Part shown: positions 33,883-42,018 of the stretch, piece after piece | Position numbering within the stretch: position 1 is the first letter of the stretch | How the letters are laid out: the number at the start of each line of letters is the position of its first letter | Origin: CALAED01 sp036378315 | GTDB taxonomy: Bacteria > Actinomycetota > Actinomycetes > Streptosporangiales > Streptosporangiaceae | DNA length: 64,000 nucleotides | Assembly (NCBI GenBank): GCA_036378315.1 | Contig: DASUWU010000205.1 | Coordinates: 1 to 64,000 of the forward strand | Reading direction: 5' to 3' | The notes under the pieces: generated by a model | The model's input: the letters and a program-made list of their open reading frames with translations, nothing else | What the model was told of the DNA's origin: nothing | Databases searched by the model: none | Program-made: the position numbers and the translations under genes

Positions 33883-36363
33883 TCAGCTGCCCCGGCAATC
33901 CGGCGCGCAGACCCGGCGGGCGATCGCCTCCAGGAAGAACCTCGCGACGTCCTGCGGCCGGCTCGCGACGAAGGACACTCCGTTGGTCGCCGTCGCGATG
34001 CGGTCCATGGCGGCCCTGTCGACCCCGCCGCCGAAGCCGATCATGATGACCTGCACCGGCTTGTCGGGGTTGTACTCCTTCCTGAGCGTGGCGATCAGCG
34101 CCCTGTCGGAGATCCCGCCTTCCGGGTCGTCGTTCTTGCCGTCGGTGAAGACGATCACGAAGTTGTACTTGTCCGGCGCGTACGTCGACTCCATCCTCTT
34201 GTAGGCGGCCAGCACCGTGTCGTTCAGCCCCGTGTCGCCGTTCGGCTTGGGACGGATCCGGGCGTTCGAGATGAGGATCTGCTTGCGGCGGGTGAACGAC
34301 CCGACGCGCTCGCCCAGCGGCCCGATCGGCACGGTCTCGAGCCAGTCGCGCCGGCCGGCCAGGTTGGTGGAGAACACCCATTGGCCGATCTCGGTGTCGT
34401 CCGGGTACAGCGACAGACCGCCCTGGGCCACCTGCAGGATGGCCTGCTCCCGGGTGAGGTTGCTGCCGGGGACCTTCTCGCCCATCGAGCCCGACACGTC
34501 GATCAGGGTGAGCATCCGGGTGCCCAGCGTGAGCTTCGTCCATGCCCCGAGCGCGGCCTGGAGGTCGGCCGAGCTGGGCTCGGGCAGCGCGCGCGGCCGG
34601 CGCGGGCTGACCCCTTGCGCTGCGCCGAAATCCTTGCCCGCGCGGCCGTCGGGGGTACGGAAGCCGAGCGCCTGGACCGCGCTCTGCGCGCTCTCGGTAC
34701 TGAACGCCTGGGCGAGCACGTTGGCGGCCTGCAGCTTCTTGGGGTCCTTCGTGGTGAAGGCGTACGGGTACTCCATCGTCATCGTGCCCTCGACGGGGTA
34801 GACCGCGACGGCGGGGTCGGCCGGATGGCCCTGGTTGTACTGCCAGACCGACTGCTCGGAGGTCAGCAGCACCGGATAGCGGCCGGCGCCGTCGCGCTCG
34901 AACGAGCCGAACAACGCCCGGGTGTTGGGCGATGTCTGGTCCCGTACGCTCCGGACGATCGCGGCGAAGATGGTGTCCGCGTGCGGGTCGCTGCTGAGCA
35001 GCAGCCGGGTGAGCACGAGGGCTTCCATGCCGGCGGAGTTCTGCTGCGGGTCGAGGATCTGGATGCGGACCAGGTTGGACGGGATCGTCTGGTTCTTGGT
35101 CACCGCGCCGCCGGCGAAGGCGCCCGCCGCCGACAGCAGGTTGTCCCACGACGGATTGGCGATGGTGCCCTGGCTGCGCAGCCGGACGGCCAGTGACCTG
35201 GGCATCGCGACCACCAGCGGGCTTTCCGCGATCCTGGTCGGGGAGAGCTGGACGGCGTCGGCACCTTGGGGCGAGGACTGGACCACGCTCGGCCAGAGCG
35301 TGGAGTCCGGGATCCACACGTCCGGCTTGGCGGTGCCCGGCACCGAGCCCTGGCCGGACAGCAGCGTCGCCACGCTCGACGGATCCACCGGCTTGACGAT
35401 GCCCTTGACGCAGTGACCGTTGGCAGAGTGCCGCTGGTCGTTGAACCGCTTGACGACATCCCTGATGACGGGCGCGATGTCCGGCGCGACCGCCAGGTTG
35501 AGCGACGTCGCGTCCGAGCCGGAACAGCCACCGGTGCCGCCGTCGGCCAGGGCGTACACCCCGACGCCGAGCAGGATCATCAGCCCGATGGCGCCGGCCA
35601 GCGGGCCGATCAGGGCGCTCAGGCTGCGCCGCCGGCGGGCGGCACGGCGCTGTGCCGCGCTGTCGCTCGACGGGGCGAGACCCGGTGTCGGCGCTTGGTG
35701 GGAAGTCGAGCCTGGCGGCGCGCCGCCGACCCCAGGGCCGGCACCGGGCGGGGAGTACGGCTGATGCCCCGGGGAGTAGTAGCCGCCCGGGTCGGACGCG
35801 CCGGTGAAGCCGCCCGGCGGCCGGTAGCTGCCGGAACTGGCGTGGCCGAAGCCGGGGTTGTAGCCGCCGGGGTCCGATGCCCCGGTGAACCCGGACGGAC
35901 CCGGCCCGGGGCGGCTGAACCAGTCCGATGCCCCGCTGTCGGCGCCCGGCCGCATACCGGCAGGGGGGAGGGCGCCCGCCGGTGGAGGGACCGCCGCCGC
36001 CGGCGGCAGGGTGCCGGGAGGCGGCGGGAGGATGCCAGGTGGCGGGGTGGCGCCTGGCGGCGCTCCCGGAGGTCGGGCGGGCGCGTTGGCCGGCGGGACG
36101 CTGCCCGGCGGGGGCGTGGCGCCTGGCGGGGGCGTGGCGCCCGGCGGAGGCGTGGCGCCCGGCGGGGTCGCGGGACGTGGCGGCGGTGCGGCGCCCGGCG
36201 GCGGTGCGGCGCCCGGCGGCGGTGCGGCCGGGGGAGTAGCGTTGCGGCGAGGAGTGAACCAGTCCTGGGCGTCGTCCGCTGAAGGGTTGGGCCGGTCGGG
36301 CTGCTCGGCGGCGTAGTCACCACCCTCGTCGGGCGGGTTCTCGTTGCTGTGACGTCCGCTCAC
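33883..36363 (-). CDS. Membrane-anchored solute-binding plus von Willebrand A domain protein
   Basis: An 826-residue protein from GTG 36363 with agagga upstream. The first ~245 residues are cytoplasmic and Pro/Gly-rich, with tandem PPPGA[AT] hexapeptides and a duplicated GGFTGASDPGGY. One TM helix is at about 247-272. Residues about 285-560 resemble a type 2 periplasmic substrate-binding domain (LNLAVAPDIAPVIRDVVKRFN; DVWIPDSTLW). A VWA domain then follows, with the MIDAS motif DVSGSMG near 620 and VIVFTDGKNDD. Similar ABC-substrate-binding/VWA proteins in actinomycetes have no settled role; ligand sensing or surface adhesion is possible. Adjacent to the membrane sigma pair, which may be functionally linked. 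Confidence 0.8.
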   Translation of the reverse strand: MSGRHSNENPPDEGGDYAAEQPDRPNPSADDAQDWFTPRRNATPPAAPPPGAAPPPGAAPPPRPATPPGATPPPGATPPPGATPPPGSVPPANAPARPPGAPPGATPPPGILPPPPGTLPPAAAVPPPAGALPPAGMRPGADSGASDWFSRPGPGPSGFTGASDPGGYNPGFGHASSGSYRPPGGFTGASDPGGYYSPGHQPYSPPGAGPGVGGAPPGSTSHQAPTPGLAPSSDSAAQRRAARRRRSLSALIGPLAGAIGLMILLGVGVYALADGGTGGCSGSDATSLNLAVAPDIAPVIRDVVKRFNDQRHSANGHCVKGIVKPVDPSSVATLLSGQGSVPGTAKPDVWIPDSTLWPSVVQSSPQGADAVQLSPTRIAESPLVVAMPRSLAVRLRSQGTIANPSWDNLLSAAGAFAGGAVTKNQTIPSNLVRIQILDPQQNSAGMEALVLTRLLLSSDPHADTIFAAIVRSVRDQTSPNTRALFGSFERDGAGRYPVLLTSEQSVWQYNQGHPADPAVAVYPVEGTMTMEYPYAFTTKDPKKLQAANVLAQAFSTESAQSAVQALGFRTPDGRAGKDFGAAQGVSPRRPRALPEPSSADLQAALGAWTKLTLGTRMLTLIDVSGSMGEKVPGSNLTREQAILQVAQGGLSLYPDDTEIGQWVFSTNLAGRRDWLETVPIGPLGERVGSFTRRKQILISNARIRPKPNGDTGLNDTVLAAYKRMESTYAPDKYNFVIVFTDGKNDDPEGGISDRALIATLRKEYNPDKPVQVIMIGFGGGVDRAAMDRIATATNGVSFVASRPQDVARFFLEAIARRVCAPDCRGS
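36104..36232. repeat. 18-bp tandem repeats encoding PPPGA[AT]
   Basis: Degenerate 18-bp units such as GGCGGGGGCGTGGCGCCT and GGCGGCGGTGCGGCGCCC run head to tail inside the VWA gene. They encode the intracellular PPPGAT/PPPGAA array. Boundaries are approximate. Copy number is likely to vary between strains. Confidence 0.7.
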
Positions 36364-36576
36364 GGCTGTCCTCTGTCCTCATCTCGCCATAGATCGCTTA
36401 AATGGTGCCAATTGCGGCACTGTAGCCGCAGTGCTCACTTGCCACCAAAGCGGATCAAACTGGATGATGCTCCAGGTCAACGGGTGGTGTCTCGATTTTG
36501 GGCTAGCGGGCATGAAGGTTTAGCTCTGCGTCGATCGGCCCCTACAAGCCGGAGTCACGCCGCGAACACACCCATT

Positions 36577-36645
36577 TTCGCGATACATCTTGACGCCTGC
36601 CTCTATGGTTGTATCCTCTCGGAGGTAGAGACGATATATCGCGAA
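36577..36645 (+). promoter_or_regulatory. Promoter of the ABC exporter flanked by inverted TCGCGA sites
   Basis: TTGACG (36590-36595), a 16-bp spacer and TATCCT (36612-36617) form a good vegetative-type promoter. Perfect 9-bp arms TTCGCGATA (36577-36585) and TATCGCGAA (36637-36645) flank it symmetrically, and each arm contains the palindrome TCGCGA. This looks like a repressor-bound promoter. No regulator gene is adjacent. Confidence 0.6.
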
Positions 36646-36656
36646 TGGGGGCATTC

Positions 36657-37637
36657 GTGACCTCGCCAACTGACGCGGCCATCGCGGCGCGCGGTCTCAC
36701 CAAGACTTATCCCAAAGGGGTTCGCGCGCTCGACGGCCTCAGTTTCGCCGTCCCGGCCGGCACGCTGTTCGCGCTGCTCGGGCCCAACGGCGCGGGGAAG
36801 TCGACCACGGTAAAGATCCTGACCACACTGACCAGGGCCGACTCGGGCGAGGCCCTGGTCGCCGGCCACGACGTGCGCCGCGAGCCCGACGCCGTCCGCC
36901 GCGCCATCGGCGTCGTCGGCCAGAAGAACAGCGGAGGCGTGTCCGACACAGGCCGCGAGAACCTCGCCCTCCAGGGCAGGATGTACGGCCTGCGCGGCGC
37001 CGAGCTGAAGGCGCGGGTCGACGAGCTGCTGGCACGCTTCGACCTCTGGGACGCCGCCAACCGGGTCGTACGGGGATACTCCGGCGGCATGCACCGCCGG
37101 CTCGACATCGCCATGGGTCTCGTGCACAGGCCGCGCGTGCTCTTCCTCGACGAGCCGACGACCGGGCTTGACCCCGAGGTACGGGCGGAGATGTGGGAGG
37201 AGATCTCGGCGCTGCGCGACGACGGGGTCACCATCCTGCTCACCACCCACTACCTCGAGGAGGCCGACCGGCTGGCCAACCAGGTCGCCATCGTCGACCG
37301 GGGCCGGATCGTCGCCGCCGGCACGCCGAACGAGCTCAAGGGCGAGCTGCGCGGCGACGCCGTCCAGATCGAGCTGGCCGAGCCGCCGCGCGACGGCGAG
37401 GTGCGCAAGGCCCTCGCCGACCTCGACGGCGTCGGCGAGGTGGTGCTCGGCGAGCGGAGCCTGCGGGCGCGCGCCGACGACGGCGCCGCCGCGGTCCCGG
37501 TCATGCTGGCCGCGCTCGAGGGTCAGGGGGTACGGGTCGCCTCCGTCATGGTCTCCAGGCCGTCGCTCGACGACGTCTACCTGCGGCACACGGGACGTTC
37601 GTTCCACGACGTGGACGCTCAGGGCGGTGCGTCGTGA
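36657..37637 (+). CDS. ABC exporter ATPase (DrrA-type)
   Basis: A 326-residue ATPase from GTG 36657, with ggggg 6 nt upstream; ATG 36645 is an in-frame alternative. Walker A is GPNGAGKST, Q loop VVGQKNSGGVS, signature YSGGMHRRLDIAMGL, Walker B VLFLDEPTTGLDP and the switch His in LLTTHYLEEADRL. The C-terminal ~90 residues form the DrrA/CcmA-like extension. Subunits like this power two-component drug, lipid or polymer exporters. The stop overlaps the permease start (GTGA). Confidence 0.92.
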   Translation: MTSPTDAAIAARGLTKTYPKGVRALDGLSFAVPAGTLFALLGPNGAGKSTTVKILTTLTRADSGEALVAGHDVRREPDAVRRAIGVVGQKNSGGVSDTGRENLALQGRMYGLRGAELKARVDELLARFDLWDAANRVVRGYSGGMHRRLDIAMGLVHRPRVLFLDEPTTGLDPEVRAEMWEEISALRDDGVTILLTTHYLEEADRLANQVAIVDRGRIVAAGTPNELKGELRGDAVQIELAEPPRDGEVRKALADLDGVGEVVLGERSLRARADDGAAAVPVMLAALEGQGVRVASVMVSRPSLDDVYLRHTGRSFHDVDAQGGAS

Positions 37638-38404
37638 CGGCGATCACCCACTCGGCGTACCACACCGTACGGCAGATCAGGGCCCTGCTGCGCCAGCCGG
37701 TGTTCGTGGCGATCACGCTGATCCAGCCGTTCATCTGGCTGCTGCTGTTCGGCGCGCTGTTCAAGCGGGTCGTCGACATCCCCGGCTTCCACGCCGCCTC
37801 GTACGTCGACTACCTGGCGCCCGGCATCGTGGTCATGACCGGCTTCTTCGCCGGCGGGTGGAACGGCGTGGCGATCCTGAACGACATGGAACGCGGCACG
37901 CTCGACCGCTTCCTCGTCACGCCGGCCAGGCGCATCGCGCTCATCGCCGGGCCGCTCGGCTACCAGGCCGTGGCCACCGTCCTGCAGTCGTTGATCATCC
38001 TCGGCGTCGGGTACGGCCTGGGCGCCCGTTACTCGGGCCCGGCCGGCATCGTGGTCTTCCTGATCGCCGTGGTGCTGCTGTGCAGCGCGCTGGCCGCGCT
38101 GTCCAACGCGATCGCGCTGCTGGTCAGGCAGGAGGAGTCGCTCATCGGGTTCGTCCAGTTCACCGCGCTGCCGCTGACGTTCCTGTCCACGGCGCTGATG
38201 CCGGCGAACCTGGTGCCGCACTGGGTTGCCACGATCGCCAGGTACAACCCGGTCAACTGGGCCATCGAGGTCGGCCGTACCGCACTCGGCCGCGACCAGG
38301 ACTGGGGCGTGATCGGCACGCGCCTGCTGTTCCTGCTCGCCTTCGCCGCCGCGCTGACCTGGGCGGCGCTGGCCGCCTTCCGCTCCTACCAGCGCTCCGC
38401 CTAG
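37634..38404 (+). CDS. ABC-2 type permease (DrrB-type)
   Basis: A 256-residue membrane protein starting at GTG 37634, which overlaps the ATPase stop. It has six predicted helices and the ABC-2 signature: FVAITLIQPFIWLLLFGALF, GVAILNDMERGTLDRFLVTP and PLTFLSTALMPANLVPHWV. Together with the upstream ATPase it forms a complete exporter of the daunorubicin-resistance type. The substrate is unknown. Confidence 0.92.
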   Translation: MTAITHSAYHTVRQIRALLRQPVFVAITLIQPFIWLLLFGALFKRVVDIPGFHAASYVDYLAPGIVVMTGFFAGGWNGVAILNDMERGTLDRFLVTPARRIALIAGPLGYQAVATVLQSLIILGVGYGLGARYSGPAGIVVFLIAVVLLCSALAALSNAIALLVRQEESLIGFVQFTALPLTFLSTALMPANLVPHWVATIARYNPVNWAIEVGRTALGRDQDWGVIGTRLLFLLAFAAALTWAALAAFRSYQRSA

Positions 38405-38440
38405 TCTGGATCCCGCCGACGGAAGCGATCGGGGGGTTGC

Positions 38441-39466
38441 ATGGCCAAGCCGACTGGCCTGAGCGACAGGACGGACGGCGCGGCGTCTCCTCCCGCCCGA
38501 CCGCCGCTCCGCACGAACCGGTGGCGTACGGCGGTCGCCTGGACGCTCGTCGGGGCGTGGGGCGCCTGGGCGGCGGGCCGGCTCGCCGGCGCCGACCGGC
38601 TGCCGGTGGTCGAGTACCCGGGCACCCCGTTGATCTCGGTCACCCCGTACGTCGCGGCGACGGTGCCGATCCCGCTGGCGTGCGCCGCCGTGCTGCGCCG
38701 GCCGCGGGCGTTGCTCGCGGGAGGCCTCGTCGCCGCCGCCTTCGTGGCCGTGATGCTGCCCCGCGCCGTCGGCTCCGGCGGGCCCGCCGCCGCCGGCCCC
38801 GAGCTGCGCGTGCTGACCGCCAACCTCATGTTCAGCCGCGCCGATCCGGCCCGCGTCGTCGACCTCGTCCGCCGTGGCCACGCCGACGTCCTCAGCCTCC
38901 AGGAGCTCACCCCTGCCGGCGTCGCCGCCCTTGACCGGGCCGGGCTGCGCGCCGAGCTCCCGTACCGCGTGATCGAACCTCGCTGGGGCGCGACCGGCAC
39001 CGGCCTGTACGCCAGGTACCCGCTGCGCGCCACAGCGCCCGTCGCGAGCGCGGACATGGCGATGCCGCAGGCCGAGCTCACCTTGCCAGGCGGCGTTCGA
39101 GTCGAGCTCACCGCCGTGCATCCGCTGCCCCCGTTCTCGCGGCGCTACTTCCGTTCCTGGAAGCACGACCTGGGCGCGCTGCCCAGCGCGACCCCGCGCG
39201 GGCCCGTAAGGATCCTGGCCGGCGACTTCAACGCCACCCTCGACCACGCCCGGTTGCGCGCCGTCCTCGGCCGCGGCTACGCCGACGCCGCCGACCGGGC
39301 CGGCAAGGGCCTCGTCCTCACGTGGGGCCTTTCGTCCGCGCACGGCCCCCCGCTCACCCTCGACCACGTCATGGTCGACAGCCGCGTCGCGGTCCGCCGG
39401 GTCGACATCTACGACCTGCCCGGCAGCGACCACCGCGCCCTCTTCGCCGACCTCCGCCTCCCCTGA
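38441..39466 (+). CDS. Membrane-anchored endonuclease/exonuclease/phosphatase family protein
   Basis: A 341-residue protein. The first ~110 residues have three hydrophobic helices. The remainder is an EEP (DNase I-like) domain: LRVLTANLMFSRAD, SLQELTPAG (metal Glu), RILAGDFNATLDHARL (catalytic Asp and Asn) and the C-terminal GSDHRALFADL (catalytic Asp-His). Members cleave phosphodiesters or phospholipids outside the cell. The last 58 bp overlap the convergent DUF6082 gene. Confidence 0.88.
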   Translation: MAKPTGLSDRTDGAASPPARPPLRTNRWRTAVAWTLVGAWGAWAAGRLAGADRLPVVEYPGTPLISVTPYVAATVPIPLACAAVLRRPRALLAGGLVAAAFVAVMLPRAVGSGGPAAAGPELRVLTANLMFSRADPARVVDLVRRGHADVLSLQELTPAGVAALDRAGLRAELPYRVIEPRWGATGTGLYARYPLRATAPVASADMAMPQAELTLPGGVRVELTAVHPLPPFSRRYFRSWKHDLGALPSATPRGPVRILAGDFNATLDHARLRAVLGRGYADAADRAGKGLVLTWGLSSAHGPPLTLDHVMVDSRVAVRRVDIYDLPGSDHRALFADLRLP

Positions 39467-40239
39467 CCCACGGAACGGCTCAAGGCTTCCCGTCGGTGCC
39501 GCACCAGCCTCCAAAGCACAGCGGCCAGCGCGGCGCCGACCCCCACCGCGACCCATTGCACTGTCCCGCGCAGCCCGCGTTCTCTGCCTAGTGACGGCGG
39601 AGCGGCTTGGCCGGCGTCGCCTGGGGAGGGGGGAACGGTAGCAGCAGAGGCAAGCGCGCGCTGATATTCCCCGTCCAATATTTCGTGGAACCGGCGAGCG
39701 GACTTCGTCTCGGAAGTAGAAATACGGATGTCGCGGGCGGCACGCCAGAACCTCTGGCCGGCGGCGCCTTCGAACATCTCTCGGGAGATCGCGCGGAGCC
39801 GGGACTCACCTAGGGCTTTGGTCTCGAACGACATCTGCCACTCGGAGATGATCATATTAACGTACATCTGCTGGCGTCGCACCTTTGCGTCCTCGCCAGC
39901 AGGTACCGGCCCCCAGCATTCGTCCAGATCGGGATCATCCATCGCCATCTTGAGCAGATCTTCGATGGCGGCGCGTCTGGCCTCCTCGCGGTTGAGCTTC
40001 GTCTCCCTAGCTTGCAGCCAGAGGGTCGTCACGACGCCGATGAGTGCCAGCACGGACAAGATCGCGCCATAAGTCTGCCCGATGAAGCTCAGTCGTTCCC
40101 ACCTACTGGTGGAACCGCTGACCAGATCCAGGGCAACCGGCGAGATGGCAATTAAATCGACGACCAGCAGCACGATGAGCAGCAGCGTAACAGCGATCAG
40201 CGGACGGCTCGCTCCGCGACCGCCGATCCGTCGGCGCAT
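39409..40239 (-). CDS. DUF6082-family membrane protein
   Basis: A 276-residue protein. Two hydrophobic helices lie at the N terminus (LIAVTLLLIVLLVVDLIAI and AILSVLALIGVVTTLWLQ). A cytoplasmic helical domain follows, with LLKMAMDDPDLDECWGP and MYVNMIISEWQMSFE. This is the pattern of DUF6082 proteins found in many actinomycetes beside small regulatory or DUF6879 genes. A third hydrophobic stretch near 230 and a basic tail make it longer than the usual ~170-residue family member. Function unknown. Last gene of a three-gene unit. Confidence 0.65.
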   Translation of the reverse strand: MRRRIGGRGASRPLIAVTLLLIVLLVVDLIAISPVALDLVSGSTSRWERLSFIGQTYGAILSVLALIGVVTTLWLQARETKLNREEARRAAIEDLLKMAMDDPDLDECWGPVPAGEDAKVRRQQMYVNMIISEWQMSFETKALGESRLRAISREMFEGAAGQRFWRAARDIRISTSETKSARRFHEILDGEYQRALASAATVPPSPGDAGQAAPPSLGRERGLRGTVQWVAVGVGAALAAVLWRLVRHRREALSRSVGQGRRRSAKRARWSLPGRS

Positions 40240-40252
40240 GTCGCTTCGTCGG

Positions 40253-40867
40253 TTACTTACTCAGGAGCACGGGCGGGGGCAGGGGCGCGATCTCTCTTTC
40301 GAAGTAGCTGCTGAAGGGTTCGGCCTTTTCCCAAAGTCGGGAGATTTCCGTGAGGGTTGCCTGCCGCACGTTGAGGTCATCGATACGCCTGGCTCCGAGT
40401 GCTCTCCAGCCCTCGTCGTAACGAACCTGGTAAAGGGCATGCTCGGTGACAACGAGCTCGGGCAATGGAGCGGTCTGTTCGAGCTCACGGACGTGCTCGG
40501 CGGCGAGGACTCGGATGACCGCGCCCTCCTCCGCGATGATCCTGAACCACTGCATTTCCCATTGCAGGTACGGTGACACCGGGCACTCAACGATTCGCAG
40601 CCGCCGGAGCTCACTGCCCTGGCTGGCGTACTGCTGGCCCTCGGCACGCGCAACCGCTCGGTCGTTTTCGAACGCCGCGAGGGTCCCCTCCCAATCACCC
40701 GCGACGAACGCTCGCCAGCTGCGGTCGTCATCCGGCTCGCTGAAGAACTGAGAACGTTCGAGCTTCCAGACAGGGGAGCTCAGGCGTTCAGTATCCCGAC
40801 GAAGCGCGGTATGATATGCGGTTCGGTCGAGCGCGGAACCGGGAATACGGCGAATTTCCTCAATCAT
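40253..40867 (-). CDS. DUF6879-family protein
   Basis: A 204-residue soluble protein. The core pattern matches DUF6879: WKLERSQFF, WRAFVAGDWEGTLAAFENDR, LRRLRIVECPVSPYLQWEMQWF, then GAVIRVL and VVTEHALYQVRYDEG. DUF6879 genes in actinomycetes usually accompany helix-turn-helix regulators and DUF397 genes; function is unknown. The start overlaps the stop of the small upstream gene by 8 bp, indicating coupling. Codon use and the local GC are lower than in neighbouring genes, hinting at horizontal acquisition. Confidence 0.65.
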   Translation of the reverse strand: MIEEIRRIPGSALDRTAYHTALRRDTERLSSPVWKLERSQFFSEPDDDRSWRAFVAGDWEGTLAAFENDRAVARAEGQQYASQGSELRRLRIVECPVSPYLQWEMQWFRIIAEEGAVIRVLAAEHVRELEQTAPLPELVVTEHALYQVRYDEGWRALGARRIDDLNVRQATLTEISRLWEKAEPFSSYFEREIAPLPPPVLLSK

Positions 40868-41129
40868 CCGGGATATCCGGTTTAGCCGCTATGATCATGT
40901 TTCGGGGGACGATGACGAGTCGCTCGTCCCTTCCAATCGATACTCCCGCGGGGAGCCTATGGGCATAGTCCGTGGTGTGATCGCGGCCGATCACGGCGAC
41001 ATCGCCGTTCTCTAACTCCCAGATATCTGGACAGTCCTGGGTGGTGCGGCTGTCACCAAGCTCCGCGGCCGACTTCCCGAGGCGTCGCTTGAAGCCGGCG
41101 GTCGGCTCCGCCTCCCACGGTCGCGTCAT
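40860..41129 (-). CDS. Small hypothetical protein, first gene of the DUF6879 unit
   Basis: An 89-residue protein (MTRPWEAEPTAGF...). ATG at 41129 was chosen because ggaggg lies 5 nt upstream; longer in-frame forms lack a ribosome site. It contains KRRLGKSAAELGDSRTTQDCPDIWELENGDVAVIGRD, which looks like a small beta fold with conserved Cys-Pro-x-Ile-Trp-Glu (order only). Similar short proteins often sit directly before DUF6879 genes. I cannot assign a function. Confidence 0.6.
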   Translation of the reverse strand: MTRPWEAEPTAGFKRRLGKSAAELGDSRTTQDCPDIWELENGDVAVIGRDHTTDYAHRLPAGVSIGRDERLVIVPRNMIIAAKPDIPDD

Positions 41130-41325
41130 GATCACCCTCCGTGTCGCATCGCTACGACGAGCGTGCCATGTCTCCGCCATGCGAACAATATTTACGGCCC
41201 CATCGGATACGTCAATAATTAGTAACGGTAAATCCGCCAAAGATTTACGGAGGGGGTGCAGTGGGGCGGGCGGATTGGATGCGATCTTCGTGCGCCCACG
41301 GGCAGCGGTGTATTCGCGTATCGCG

Positions 41326-42018
41326 TTATTCGTAGGGGTCGGCGGGGGCGGGGATTTCGGTGAGGCTGGAGGCTTGGAGTTCGGGGATGTCGCCGGCGGA
41401 ACCGTGGAAGGTGCCGGTCACGGTGACCCAGCGGTCCCTGGGCGGCGGATCGCCGGCGGCGCCGACGACCCGGACCACGGCCGCGACGGCGTCGGCGGCG
41501 CAGCAGGCGATCTGGTAGCGGGCGAGGCGGAAGCCGGAGCCGTCGGCCGTCCTGGCCACGAAGCCGGTCAGCCGGATCGCGGTGGTGCCCATGCTGGCCC
41601 CGTCGTGGTCGGCCGCTCGCTGGTCGAACTCGAGGAGCGACATGGGGACGGTGCGGCCCGCCGGCAGCGAGGGGAACGTCCTGCCGCCCGACGTGACGTC
41701 GACGGTGGCGTTCCTGTCCACCCCGAAGCTGCCGAGGGCCGGGGGAGTGACGAGCAGCAGCGCCAGGACGGGGGCGAGCAGCAGCCAGCCCACGCCTGAC
41801 CCGTGGTGATGGCCGGCCGGCTCGCTTTGGTGTTCGTCGCGACGGGTGAGGGCGCGGACGACGCCGGCGAGGCCGAGGACCACCAGGAGGATGCCCGCGA
41901 CGAGCAGCCACCAGCCCATGCCGACCCTGACGTACCTGGCGTAGGCGTGCGTGAGCGACAGCCGGACGAGCAGGACGCCGACCAGCAGGACGGTGGTGGC
42001 TCGGGCGTCCTCGCTCAC
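41326..42018 (-). CDS. TIGR03943-family permease partner protein (YcgQ-like)
   Basis: A 230-residue protein from GTG 42018, which overlaps the permease stop. Two N-terminal TM helices and a third near 80 (WLLLAPVLALLLVTPP) are followed by an extracellular OB-like domain: TTAIRLTGFVAR, YQIACCAADAVAAVVRV and DRWVTVTGTFHG. The CCxAD motif is characteristic of TIGR03943/DUF1980 proteins, which are always paired with YraQ permeases. The transported substrate is not established. Confidence 0.88.
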   Translation of the reverse strand: MSEDARATTVLLVGVLLVRLSLTHAYARYVRVGMGWWLLVAGILLVVLGLAGVVRALTRRDEHQSEPAGHHHGSGVGWLLLAPVLALLLVTPPALGSFGVDRNATVDVTSGGRTFPSLPAGRTVPMSLLEFDQRAADHDGASMGTTAIRLTGFVARTADGSGFRLARYQIACCAADAVAAVVRVVGAAGDPPPRDRWVTVTGTFHGSAGDIPELQASSLTEIPAPADPYE

